A stretch of DNA of 22,789 bases from a bacterium (GTDB taxonomy: Bacteria; Bacillota; Clostridia; Oscillospirales; CAG-272). Positions 1 through 6,480 of the stretch are shown one piece after another. The DNA is taken from contig SFZB01000009.1 in NCBI GenBank assembly GCA_004558975.1, forward strand, positions 1 through 22,789, written 5' to 3'. Numbering within the stretch: the stretch's first letter is position 1; every line of letters starts with the position of its first letter. A program made the translations under genes and the position numbers. The notes under the pieces were generated by a model. It made no database searches, was not told the origin of the DNA, and was given only the letters and a program-made list of their open reading frames with translations.

Positions 1-39
1 CGCGACCTATACCTCGCAAACCTTGACTTCCGAAAAGTA

Positions 40-74
40 ACAGGGAGTTGCCGATTTTCTCGGCAACTCCCTGT
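40..74 (-). terminator. Rho-independent terminator of the HPr-like gene
   Basis: A perfect 15-bp inverted repeat (40-54 with 60-74, loop TTTTC on the plus strand) lies 16 bases past the stop codon of the HPr-like gene. Read on the minus strand, the stem is followed by TACTTTTC, a modest U-rich tail. The stem is very stable. The plus strand also has a T-rich continuation (TGTTTATG), so it could work both ways, but no plus-strand gene is visible to its left. Confidence 0.75.
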
Positions 75-90
75 TGTTTATGACATCGTT

Positions 91-348
91 TCAAGCCTTC
101 GGCACTTCGCGGAACAGATTGAAGCGGAAGAGTTTGGTTTCATCTTCGGGCAGCTCGCATTGGAGCGTTGCCTCGGCAATGATACCGCCTTTGATCAGGG
201 CGGTCAGACCGACGATCGCCGAAAGACGGGACTTCAGATTGAAGCAATCCCCCTCTTTGGTTTTCAGATACACATTACCCTTGCATTTTTCCACCGTGCG
301 AATGAATTCCGTGACATCAATGTCATGCAGTTTCATATCAGGACACAT
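91..348 (-). CDS. Small HPr-fold (PTS phosphocarrier-like) protein, divergent
   Basis: An 85-residue protein resembling the PTS phosphocarrier HPr. Its segment NLKSRLSAIVGL (residues 38-49) matches the HPr region around regulatory Ser46 (NLKSIMGVMSLG in Bacillus), which puts Ser40 at Ser46. Aligned back with one extra loop residue, His8 falls on the phosphorylatable His15. However, the HARP motif has become HDID, so the Arg that helps His15 phosphorylation is gone. The start at 348 is chosen over the ATG at 378 because AAAGGAG sits just upstream of it and the predicted promoter starts transcription near 376. The gene stands alone between its own promoter and a terminator. It may be a regulatory HPr homologue rather than a sugar-transport phosphocarrier. 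The fold is inferred by eye from the pattern; the function is unknown. Confidence 0.65.
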   Translation of the reverse strand: MCPDMKLHDIDVTEFIRTVEKCKGNVYLKTKEGDCFNLKSRLSAIVGLTALIKGGIIAEATLQCELPEDETKLFRFNLFREVPKA

Positions 349-382
349 ATGCAATTTCTCCTTTCTTTCTTTTTTCACCCTT

Positions 383-411
383 AGTATATGTCAATCTTTG
401 CCGGAAAACAA
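383..411 (-). promoter_or_regulatory. Probable sigma-A promoter of the HPr-like gene
   Basis: On the minus strand a TATACT -10 box (383-388) is preceded at 17 bases by TTGTTT (406-411). A better -35 match, TTGACA, occurs slightly further upstream but with a 24-base spacing. The -10 is strong and the -35 is weak. Transcription would begin near 376, giving a leader of about 28 bases. Confidence 0.5.
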
Positions 412-464
412 GTGTCAAACGGACTAATTATACAAAAAAGTATAAAATATTTTGTTCAATATAA

Positions 465-1898
465 CTAAATCCGTCCGTACAGCTCCAACCACTCGTGCCA
501 TCGCCGCCAGTCGATGCCGGCGAGTTGCTCCTCGGTCGTGCGCCATGCCCAGTTGCCCTCGGCGCGCCCCGGGGTGTTCATGCGGCAGTCGGAGCCGTAG
601 TGGAGCAGATCCTGGAGGGGGAAGATGACGAGCCCCGCATGCGAGGCGAGCATGGTCTTGAGTACATGATCGTAGCAGGCGTCCCATTTCTCGCCCGTGT
701 AGTTGCAGTAGGCGAGGATCCGCCGACGGGTCGCTTCGTCCTGCTCCCATATGTAGCCGAGCAGAGTGTTGTTGTCATGCGTGCCCGTGTAGGCGACGAG
801 ATTTTCGGGGTAATTATAGGGGAGATGCGGCGACTTCGGGTCGCCGAAGAAGGCGAATTGCAGGACGCCCATGCCGGGGAATCCGCTGTATCGGATGAGG
901 TCCCGCACGTCGTCCGTGACGTCGCCGAGGTCTTCCGCGATGAGCAGGCGGTCGCCCGCCGCCTCGCGGAGCGCGCGGATAAAGGGCTTGCCGGGACCTT
1001 TTTTCCACTTACCCTCCCGCGCCGTCTTGGCGTCTGCGGGGACTTCCCAGTAGCTTTCCAACGCGCGGAAATGGTCGATGCGCACGCCGTCAAACCAGTC
1101 GAAGAGTGCCGCGATACGGGCGCGCCACCAGGCGTAGCCGTCCTTCGCCATTTCGTCCCAGCGGTAGAGCGGGTTGCCCCAGAGTTGCCCGTCTTTCGCG
1201 AAGTAGTCGGGCGGGACGCCCGCGACATGCTTCGGGTGCCCCTTGGCGTCGAGGTCGAAGAGGTGCGGGTGTGCGAATACGTCGGCGCTGTCATAGGAGA
1301 CATACATGGGGACGTCGCCGATGATCTTCACGCCCCGCTTATGTGCGTATGCGCGGATCTCCGCCCACTGGCGGAAGAACTCGTACTGAATAAATCCCCA
1401 TGCGAAGAGCGTCTCGGGGTCGGGCGTGAGATCCTGCCAATCGCACCATGCGGCGTTCCCGTTTTGCTGCCGCAGGGTCATGTAGCGACAGTACGCCTCG
1501 ATCTCGGGGTGCGTGCGGAGAAACTCCGTCACGGCGCCGCGCGCCGTGACGCGCCCCGCGGCGCGGAAGAGCAGGTCGAGCCGTTCTGCTTCGAGCCGAC
1601 GGAACTCACAGGAGTAGGGCGTTTTTTGCCGTGCGGCGTCCAATTCACCTTTGGTGAGGAGCCCCGCGTCCGCGAGCGGGCGCAGATCGACCAGATAGTA
1701 GTTCCCGGCGAACGCCGAGTAGGATTTGTAAGGGGAGAAGAAATCGTCCGGCTGGGAGAAGGGCAGTACCTGCCAGAAGGTAAATCCGGCGTCCGCAAGT
1801 CGGTCGATAAAGCGCTTCGCTTCGTCGCCGAAGCCCCCGATGCCAAAGCCCCCGGGGAGGGAGGTGATATGTAAGAGTACGCCTGCGGCGCGTTTCAT
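465..1898 (-). CDS. malQ: 4-alpha-glucanotransferase (amylomaltase, GH77)
   Basis: A 477-residue cytoplasmic disproportionating enzyme that transfers alpha-1,4-glucan segments between maltodextrins, releasing glucose in maltose/starch breakdown. The GH77 signature is complete: an N-terminal SLPGGFGIGGFG segment, GVRIDHFRAL with the nucleophile Asp275, LIAEDLGDV with the acid/base Glu322, and TGTHDNNT with the third carboxylate Asp375. Length is near the usual 500 residues with no extra N-terminal domain. The start at 1898 has an AAAGGAA ribosome binding site and fits the promoter at 1930-1958. No clear terminator follows its stop; only a weak AT-rich hairpin lies at about 428-444, so some transcription may run into the HPr-like gene. 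It is divergent from the AbrB-ABC operon. Confidence 0.96.
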   Translation of the reverse strand: MKRAAGVLLHITSLPGGFGIGGFGDEAKRFIDRLADAGFTFWQVLPFSQPDDFFSPYKSYSAFAGNYYLVDLRPLADAGLLTKGELDAARQKTPYSCEFRRLEAERLDLLFRAAGRVTARGAVTEFLRTHPEIEAYCRYMTLRQQNGNAAWCDWQDLTPDPETLFAWGFIQYEFFRQWAEIRAYAHKRGVKIIGDVPMYVSYDSADVFAHPHLFDLDAKGHPKHVAGVPPDYFAKDGQLWGNPLYRWDEMAKDGYAWWRARIAALFDWFDGVRIDHFRALESYWEVPADAKTAREGKWKKGPGKPFIRALREAAGDRLLIAEDLGDVTDDVRDLIRYSGFPGMGVLQFAFFGDPKSPHLPYNYPENLVAYTGTHDNNTLLGYIWEQDEATRRRILAYCNYTGEKWDACYDHVLKTMLASHAGLVIFPLQDLLHYGSDCRMNTPGRAEGNWAWRTTEEQLAGIDWRRWHEWLELYGRI

Positions 1899-1929
1899 AA
1901 AAGATTCCTTTCGAGATGCAGCTGTCTAT

Positions 1930-1958
1930 ACTATACCTGATTTTTTGCGCCGTGGCAA
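1930..1958 (-). promoter_or_regulatory. Sigma-A promoter of malQ
   Basis: On the minus strand TTGCCA (1953-1958) and TATAGT (1930-1935) are separated by exactly 17 bases. This places the transcript start about 25 bases before the malQ ATG. It lies back to back with the AbrB operon promoter. I see no CcpA-type cre site. Confidence 0.7.
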
Positions 1959-2017
1959 GAGATTTTTGCCCTGTTTTCGTCATAAACCCGAAAAGTGCGA
2001 AAAAATCGGTGTTTCTC

Positions 2018-2046
2018 TTGACAAATATCTACAGTCGGCGTACAAT
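2018..2046 (+). promoter_or_regulatory. Sigma-A promoter of the AbrB-ABC operon
   Basis: TTGACA (2018-2023, perfect consensus) and TACAAT (2041-2046) are separated by exactly 17 bases. The transcript start is expected near 2053, giving a leader of about 50 bases. The -10 box and start site are covered by a palindrome (2044-2061), so the promoter looks strong but repressible. Confidence 0.85.
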
Positions 2047-2067
2047 CATATTAGTATGATTTTCATA
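2044..2067 (+). promoter_or_regulatory. Candidate operator palindrome on the AbrB-ABC promoter
   Basis: AATCATATTAGTATGATT (2044-2061) is a 7-bp inverted repeat around a 4-base centre. A third TCATA arm follows at 2063-2067, giving TCATA/TATGA/TCATA. It overlaps the -10 box and predicted start site, the classic position for a repressor. The first gene of the operon encodes a DNA-binding AbrB-type protein, so autoregulation is the simplest reading. Binding is inferred. Confidence 0.6.
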
Positions 2068-2103
2068 CAAAACATTCTTGACATACCGATAAGGAGTACA
2101 AAA

Positions 2104-2316
2104 ATGTTGGGCACGGACGGTAAGTATATTTTCGGTACGGCGAAGGTGGGGGAGCGCGGGCAAATCGTGATTCCGAAAGAGGCGCGGGAGGTCATGGGGA
2201 TCCACCCCGGCGACACGCTCCTGATCCTCGGGGACGAGAAGCAGGGCCTCGCCATCGTCAATCTCAATTCCGAGGCGCTCGCGCGCCTGACGGCGGAGGA
2301 TGAGACGGATAAATGA
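2104..2316 (+). CDS. AbrB/MazE/SpoVT-family transcriptional regulator
   Basis: A 70-residue protein with the swapped-hairpin AbrB DNA-binding domain across residues 12-55: GERGQIVIPKEAREVMGIHPGDTL is split here as GERGQIVIPKEAR followed by MGIHPGDTLLIL. Proteins of this type bind DNA as dimers. The start at 2104 is preceded by AAGGAG at good spacing; the frame is open upstream but has no start that fits the promoter. The stop overlaps the next ATG (ATGA), so it is translationally coupled to an ABC exporter and probably controls it through the palindrome on its own promoter. No toxin partner is nearby, so an antitoxin role is unlikely. It is a short, stand-alone AbrB domain without a sensory C-terminus. 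Confidence 0.9.
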   Translation: MLGTDGKYIFGTAKVGERGQIVIPKEAREVMGIHPGDTLLILGDEKQGLAIVNLNSEALARLTAEDETDK

Positions 2317-3065
2317 AGCCGATGACAGACGGAGATTTGGCAATTGAGACAAGAGGGCTCTCCAAGCGGTTCGGCGACGTGACGGCGGTCGACGCGCTCG
2401 ACCTCTCGATCCGGCGGGGCGAACTCTTTGCGCTCCTCGGTGTCAACGGGGCGGGTAAGACGACGACGATCCGTATGCTGACGACGCTCGCCCGCCCGAC
2501 GGGCGGCACGGCGCGCGTCTGCGGCTATGACCTTTTGACCGAGAGCCGCGAGGTCAAGCGCGTGAGCGGTATCTCCCCGCAGCAGACGGCGATCGCACAG
2601 GGGCTGACCGTGCGGGAAAACCTGATGCTGATGACGCGCCTGTACGGCGCAACGACCGCACAGGCGGAGGAACGGACGGACGCGCTCCTCTCGGCGCTCT
2701 CGCTCGGGGACGTCGCCGCGCGGCGGGCAAAGGTACTGTCCGGCGGGTATCAGCGGCGGCTGTCAATCGCGCTCGCGCTCGCGTCCGATCCCGAGGTACT
2801 GTATCTCGATGAACCGACGCTCGGGCTGGACGTGCTCGCGCGGCGGGAACTCTGGCATCTGATCTCGCGCCTGCGCGGCGAAAAGACGATCGTCCTGACG
2901 ACGCACTATCTCGAGGAAGCGGAGGCGCTCTCCGACCGGGTGGGCGTCATGGCGGGCGGGCATCTCCTCGCAGTCGACACGCCAGAGGGGCTCAAAAAGA
3001 GCACCGGGTGTGACAACTTTGAGGACGCCTTTATCAGGTTGGTCGGCGGGGAGGCTCGGATATGA
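2313..3065 (+). CDS. ABC transporter ATP-binding protein (DrrA/CcmA-like)
   Basis: The 250-residue ATPase subunit of an ABC-2-type exporter. Walker A is GVNGAGKTT (43-51), the Q-loop is near Gln90-Gln91, the signature is LSGGYQ (142-147), Walker B is VLYLDE (162-167), and the H-loop His198 lies in LTTHYLEEAEAL. All ATPase residues are present. The ATG overlaps the stop of the AbrB gene by four bases, and its own stop overlaps the permease start by four, so the three genes form a coupled operon. The substrate cannot be told from sequence; the family exports drugs, peptides, polysaccharides or lipids. Met4 is a possible alternative start, with GGAGG a little far from Met1. Confidence 0.95.
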   Translation: MKPMTDGDLAIETRGLSKRFGDVTAVDALDLSIRRGELFALLGVNGAGKTTTIRMLTTLARPTGGTARVCGYDLLTESREVKRVSGISPQQTAIAQGLTVRENLMLMTRLYGATTAQAEERTDALLSALSLGDVAARRAKVLSGGYQRRLSIALALASDPEVLYLDEPTLGLDVLARRELWHLISRLRGEKTIVLTTHYLEEAEALSDRVGVMAGGHLLAVDTPEGLKKSTGCDNFEDAFIRLVGGEARI

Positions 3066-3826
3066 GAGGACTTTATTTCGGCGGCAGAGTCACGCGGGAA
3101 CTTTTGCGTGACCCGCTCAGTTACATTTTCTGCCTTTGCACGCCGATGGCGATGCAACTGCTGTTCTTCCTCATCTGGTACAATATGCCCGGGGCGGCGA
3201 GAGAGAATATGACGATCTTCCGTGCGGACACCCTCGCACCGGGAATCGCGTATTTCGGTTTCTCGTTCATCATGCTGTTCGCCTCGCTCCTGCTCTCGCG
3301 TGACCGCTCGACCGCGTTCCTCACGCGCCTGTACGCGACGCCCATGTCGGCGGCGGACTTCCTCATCGGATATGCGCTCCCGCTCTTTGTGCTCGGAATC
3401 GGACAAATGATCCTTACCTTCTCGCTCGCGGCGATTCTCGGAGCCGTCGGAGGGACGCCTCTCACGTTCGTCGGCACGTTGCGTGCGGCGCTCGCCCTGC
3501 TCCCCTCGCTCGTGTTCTTCATCGGTGTGGGGCTTCTCTTCGGCGCGCTCCTGTCGCAGAATGCCGCGCCCGGGCTCGTGTCGGTCGTGATTACCCTCTC
3601 CGGTGTCATGGGCGGCGTTTGGATGCCGCTCGAGGACATGCCGAAACTGGAACGCGTCTTTTCCGTGCTTCCGTTCGTGCACGGCGTGCGCCTTGCGCGC
3701 GGTGCCTATCGGGGAGGAGCGGAACATTTCGGGCTCCACCTTGGCGTTACGCTCGCGGCGGCGGTTCTTGCGGCGGCGGTTGCCATCCTTGCCATGCACC
3801 TCGCGCGGCGGCGTGAGACGCGCTGA
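3062..3826 (+). CDS. ABC-2 type transporter permease
   Basis: A 254-residue integral membrane protein with about six hydrophobic segments: around residues 20-40, 60-80, 100-125, 140-165, 170-195 and 225-247. The gene order and the SGVMGGVWMPLEDMP stretch followed by LPFVHGVRLARGAYRGG are typical of ABC-2 permeases (YadH/DrrB type), where a short amphipathic region follows the fifth segment. It pairs with the ATPase immediately upstream (ATGA overlap) to form an exporter. The stop is followed by a nested inverted repeat and then a strong terminator. The substrate is unknown. Confidence 0.92.
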   Translation: MRGLYFGGRVTRELLRDPLSYIFCLCTPMAMQLLFFLIWYNMPGAARENMTIFRADTLAPGIAYFGFSFIMLFASLLLSRDRSTAFLTRLYATPMSAADFLIGYALPLFVLGIGQMILTFSLAAILGAVGGTPLTFVGTLRAALALLPSLVFFIGVGLLFGALLSQNAAPGLVSVVITLSGVMGGVWMPLEDMPKLERVFSVLPFVHGVRLARGAYRGGAEHFGLHLGVTLAAAVLAAAVAILAMHLARRRETR

Positions 3827-3875
3827 CGGGAGAGCATTCCCCCACACTTCGGAGCGAAGTAAAAGGGGGTCCCGT
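3826..3875 (+). repeat. Nested inverted repeat after the ABC permease
   Basis: Three nested stems share one centre: ACGGGA/TCCCGT (3826-3831 with 3870-3875), CCCCC/GGGGG (3839-3843 with 3865-3869) and ACTTCG/CGAAGT (3846-3851 with 3855-3860, loop GAG). That makes 17 base pairs in all, interrupted by a 7-base bulge and a small internal loop. It begins within the permease stop codon and has no U-tail, so it is not a terminator itself. It could stabilise the mRNA 3' end or be a copy of a dispersed palindromic element. Confidence 0.6.
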
Positions 3876-3926
3876 ACACACCCAATGTCCGATGACAGAC
3901 GAACTACGGTTCCTGTGATAACATAG

Positions 3927-3956
3927 GCGGCGGCTCGGAAGAGCCGCCGCTTTTTT
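3927..3956 (+). terminator. Rho-independent terminator of the AbrB-ABC operon
   Basis: A perfect 10-bp GC-only-type stem (GCGGCGGCTC with GAGCCGCCGC, loop GGAA) is followed directly by six T residues. It ends the plus-strand operon. Read on the minus strand it lacks a U-tail, so it does not serve the convergent DapF-like gene. Confidence 0.95.
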
Positions 3957-3986
3957 CATGGTGTCGGGTACGTGCCGTCTTATAGG

Positions 3987-4790
3987 TTACAGTTCCACCG
4001 TCCCGCGAAAGCATTCGGAGACTTCCCATGTGACGGTGAGGCGCAGATGCGGCGAGACGGCGATGTAGAAGGATTCGGCAGGGAGTGCGATCCGGTGCGG
4101 GACACCGAAGTCGATGCGTCCGGCGATGGCGGCGGCGACGACCGCGCCCGATGCGAGGGCGGTACCGTCCGTCTCCCGGCTCCTGAGGAGCACCCGCGGC
4201 GCGAGCGGATCGTCGGTGCAGTACAGCACGCTCACCGGGACGGTGAAGAGCCGGAGGAGCCCGCCCGGCTTCGGGGGCGTTTCACGTTTCCCGTGCAGGA
4301 CGGCGACGGCAGAGCCCGCCACAGAGACGACCGTCAGGCGGCAGTCGACGCCGCCGACCGTGACGGGCATCTCCCGCACGAGCCCGGAGAGTGTGGCGGA
4401 CGAGAGTGCGGCGTCGAGCGAGGGGTACCCTCCGTCGCCGGTGACCCCCCACGCACTCCCTCCGCGGGTCTCGAGACGAACACGGTGAGAAGTACCGCGC
4501 TCGGAAAGACAAAACTCGGTGAGATTTACGCGCGCCGTGTCGTAGAGGTATTTGGCTCCCGCGAGCAGCGCCCCACGCGGCGCGGGGATCTGTTCTCCCG
4601 TCGTCGAAAAGCAGAACAGCACGGGATCCTCGCCGTCACAGCATCGGAGGAGAACCACGCCGTCGGCGCCGATGCCGTTTTCCGGCGCGGTGAGGTGTTT
4701 CGCGATTGCACCGGGGGCGCTCGTTTCGCTGTCCGGGAGGCAGAGATAGTCCCGACCGCAAGCATGGAGTTTTCGGAATGTGACCGTCAT
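3987..4790 (-). CDS. DapF-family (diaminopimelate epimerase-like) protein lacking both catalytic cysteines
   Basis: 267 residues with the overall pattern of diaminopimelate epimerase: KLHACGRDY near the N-terminus (family KMHGxGNDF), NGIGADGVVLL (39-48, family GIGxDxLL), FSTTG then AKYLYD (61-84), VVSVAG (154-159), and the C-terminal half. The chemistry is gone. The first catalytic Cys (CGNG in the family) is replaced by APRGA (Cys to Pro71). The second (ACGxG) is replaced by LASGA (Ala213/Ser214). Substrate-binding Asn in GNDF is Arg13, and the GNPH motif reads GSAV. The reading frame is intact with the same GC style as neighbours, so it is probably selected rather than decaying. A GGGGGG ribosome binding site precedes the start. 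The gene is separated from upstream cca by a terminator. It may be a structural or regulatory pseudoenzyme, or it may act on another substrate; a true dapF should lie elsewhere. Confidence 0.8.
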   Translation of the reverse strand: MTVTFRKLHACGRDYLCLPDSETSAPGAIAKHLTAPENGIGADGVVLLRCCDGEDPVLFCFSTTGEQIPAPRGALLAGAKYLYDTARVNLTEFCLSERGTSHRVRLETRGGSAWGVTGDGGYPSLDAALSSATLSGLVREMPVTVGGVDCRLTVVSVAGSAVAVLHGKRETPPKPGGLLRLFTVPVSVLYCTDDPLAPRVLLRSRETDGTALASGAVVAAAIAGRIDFGVPHRIALPAESFYIAVSPHLRLTVTWEVSECFRGTVEL

Positions 4791-4852
4791 TGTTTGCCCC
4801 CCTTTTTAGGATACTGCTTCATTCTATGCGCCGCGATGGTTGTCTTAACCAT

Positions 4853-4881
4853 AAAAATAGCCGTGCGCGCCGCGCACGGCT
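4853..4881 (-). terminator. Rho-independent terminator of cca
   Basis: Read on the minus strand, a perfect GC-rich stem (4859-4868 with 4872-4881, 3-base loop) is followed by ATTTTTATG. It lies about 100 bases past the cca stop and separates cca from the DapF-like gene. Confidence 0.85.
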
Positions 4882-4900
4882 TGTCATAGGGCTTGTAGAG

Positions 4901-4962
4901 GGGCGGGAGACTCCCGAAAACATGTCGGGAGATCGGCAAACCTTGGGGCGGGGGACTCCCGG
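4901..4962 (-). repeat. Two imperfect copies of a palindromic GGGAGACTCCC-type motif in the cca 3' region
   Basis: On the plus strand, GGCGGGAGACTCCCG (4902-4916) and GGCGGGGGACTCCCG (4947-4961) are near-identical, each able to fold on itself. CGGGAG (4926-4931) between them can also pair with CTCCCG (4911-4916). The copies sit between the cca stop and its terminator, so they would be in the 3' untranslated part of the cca transcript. The purpose is unknown. Confidence 0.5.
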
Positions 4963-4978
4963 AGCCGCCTGCGTGACG

Positions 4979-6334
4979 TTAGGGGAGCGGGTGCGCCGCA
5001 AGATAGGCGAGGAGCGGCTCGCGTTCGTTTTTGACGGTGCTGTCCATGACGGCGGAGAGCAGGTAATGCAGGGCGTCGCCGATCTCGTGCCCGCGATAGG
5101 GGGTCGCGTCGGTGATGTCGCGCCCGCTGACCGCGAGGTCGGCGATGCGGTAGCAGGCGCCGGCGGCGACGAGCGCTATGCCGCGCTCACGCATTTCGCG
5201 GATCTGTTTCGCCTCTTCCCGGATGGCAGGATATGCACCGTTGTGCGCCGCGTTGTCGGCGGTGCGCAGGTCACAGAGCAGGAGAAAATTTTCGTACCCG
5301 ATGTCGGAGAGGAGCCGAAGAATCCGGGCGTCGCTCGGTTTTGGACGTTCGTCGTGCAGACGCACGAGGAGCACCGCCCGCTCGCGGCTCTTGTTGTCGA
5401 ATCTCAGCGCCGCCATGCGCTCGTCGAGCAGAACGGCGCTCTTCGCCGGATGCCCGTGGAAATGATCCTGTCCGTTGTGGTCGGTCGACTTGCAGGCGGG
5501 CTTCGCCGCGTCGTGGTACACCCCTGCAAGCCGCAGGAGCGGATCTTTCGGTAGCCCCTCCACCACGCGTACGGTGTGTTCCCATACATCGAAGAGGTGA
5601 TAGGGCGTGTGCTGGGCACAGCCGATCATCGGGCGGATCTCCGGCAGGCGGACGGCGAGGATGTCGGCATATCGGCGCAGGACCTCCCCGGCACCGTCCC
5701 CGCCGAGCAGCTTCATGACTTCTTCCCGGACGCGCTCTGCCGAGACGTTCAGGAGCAGGTCGCGTTTTTGATACGCGGCGGCGGCGGTCGCCTCCTCAAT
5801 GGCAAATCCGAGTGTGGAGGAGAATCGCAGAGCACGCAGAATACGGAGAGCGTCCTCTTCAAAGCGGCGCTCCGGCTCCCCTACGGCGCGGATGATGTGC
5901 GCGTCAATATCGGCACACCCACCGAACGGGTCGACGAATCCGACGCCGGGGGCGTAAGCAATCGCGTTCATGGTGAAGTCGCGCCGCGCCAGATCCTCCT
6001 CCAGCGACCGGGTAAAGGTGACACTATCGGGGTGGCGGTGGTCGCGATAGTCGCCGTCCACGCGGTAGGTAGTGATCTCGACCGGCTCCCCCGACGCCAT
6101 GACGGTAACGGTGCCGTGTTTGATGCCCGTCTCCACCACGCGGTCGCCCGCAAAGACTGCCTTGACCTCCTCCGGTGTCGCGGAGGTCGTCATGTCGTAA
6201 TCGTGCGGCGTAAGACCGCGCAGAGCGTCGCGCACGGAGCCGCCGACAATGTAGGCTTCGTACCCGGCGTCACGCAGTTTTCCGAGCACCGCGCCGACGG
6301 AGGTCGGCAGGCGCATGTCCTCTCGGTGTATCAT
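4979..6334 (-). CDS. cca: CCA tRNA nucleotidyltransferase with HD domain
   Basis: A 451-residue class II tRNA nucleotidyltransferase that adds or repairs the 3' CCA end of tRNAs. Domains in order: nucleotidyltransferase head with GGSVRDALRG (31-40) and the metal-binding pair in HDYDMTT (Asp45, Asp47); the RRDFTMNA motif (117-124); the base-recognition/neck motif EEDALRILRALRF (159-171); and a C-terminal HD domain with His253 and His274-Asp275 (YHDAAKP). The start at 6334 is chosen because GGAG lies 8 bases upstream and because the in-frame ATG at 6355 would sit almost on the predicted transcript start. Some relatives only add A and work with a C-adding partner; sequence alone does not settle this. 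Divergent from the malic enzyme gene. Confidence 0.95.
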   Translation of the reverse strand: MIHREDMRLPTSVGAVLGKLRDAGYEAYIVGGSVRDALRGLTPHDYDMTTSATPEEVKAVFAGDRVVETGIKHGTVTVMASGEPVEITTYRVDGDYRDHRHPDSVTFTRSLEEDLARRDFTMNAIAYAPGVGFVDPFGGCADIDAHIIRAVGEPERRFEEDALRILRALRFSSTLGFAIEEATAAAAYQKRDLLLNVSAERVREEVMKLLGGDGAGEVLRRYADILAVRLPEIRPMIGCAQHTPYHLFDVWEHTVRVVEGLPKDPLLRLAGVYHDAAKPACKSTDHNGQDHFHGHPAKSAVLLDERMAALRFDNKSRERAVLLVRLHDERPKPSDARILRLLSDIGYENFLLLCDLRTADNAAHNGAYPAIREEAKQIREMRERGIALVAAGACYRIADLAVSGRDITDATPYRGHEIGDALHYLLSAVMDSTVKNEREPLLAYLAAHPLP

Positions 6335-6364
6335 CGGTGCGGCTCCTTTCCACATAGTGTTTCT

Positions 6365-6393
6365 ATTCTAACACACCCCACGGGAGATGTCAA
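6365..6393 (-). promoter_or_regulatory. Sigma-A promoter of cca
   Basis: On the minus strand, consensus TTGACA (6388-6393) and TAGAAT (6365-6370) are separated by exactly 17 bases. The transcript start is expected near 6358, about 24 bases before the ATG at 6334. It lies back to back with the malic enzyme promoter. Confidence 0.85.
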
Positions 6394-6423
6394 AGTAAAA
6401 CGCGCAAAAAAGGGCGGTTCCCC

Positions 6424-6453
6424 TTGCTTTTCCCGCGCGCGATGTGCTACAAT
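6424..6453 (+). promoter_or_regulatory. Sigma-A promoter of the malic enzyme operon
   Basis: TTGCTT (6424-6429) and TACAAT (6448-6453) are separated by 18 bases. The leader to the ATG at 6481 is about 20 bases and holds the GGAGG ribosome binding site. Confidence 0.7.
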
Positions 6454-6480
6454 ACGAGAAGAAGAAAAGCGGAGGCAGTT

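Noticed and set aside
495..1874. Long plus-strand open frame of 459 codons opposite malQ
   Set aside because: Antisense shadow of a GC-rich gene; no ribosome binding site and no recognisable protein pattern, whereas malQ shows all catalytic motifs.
16..4945. GCAAACCTTG found at 16-25 and again at 4936-4945
   Set aside because: A ten-base match is expected by chance in a window of this size.
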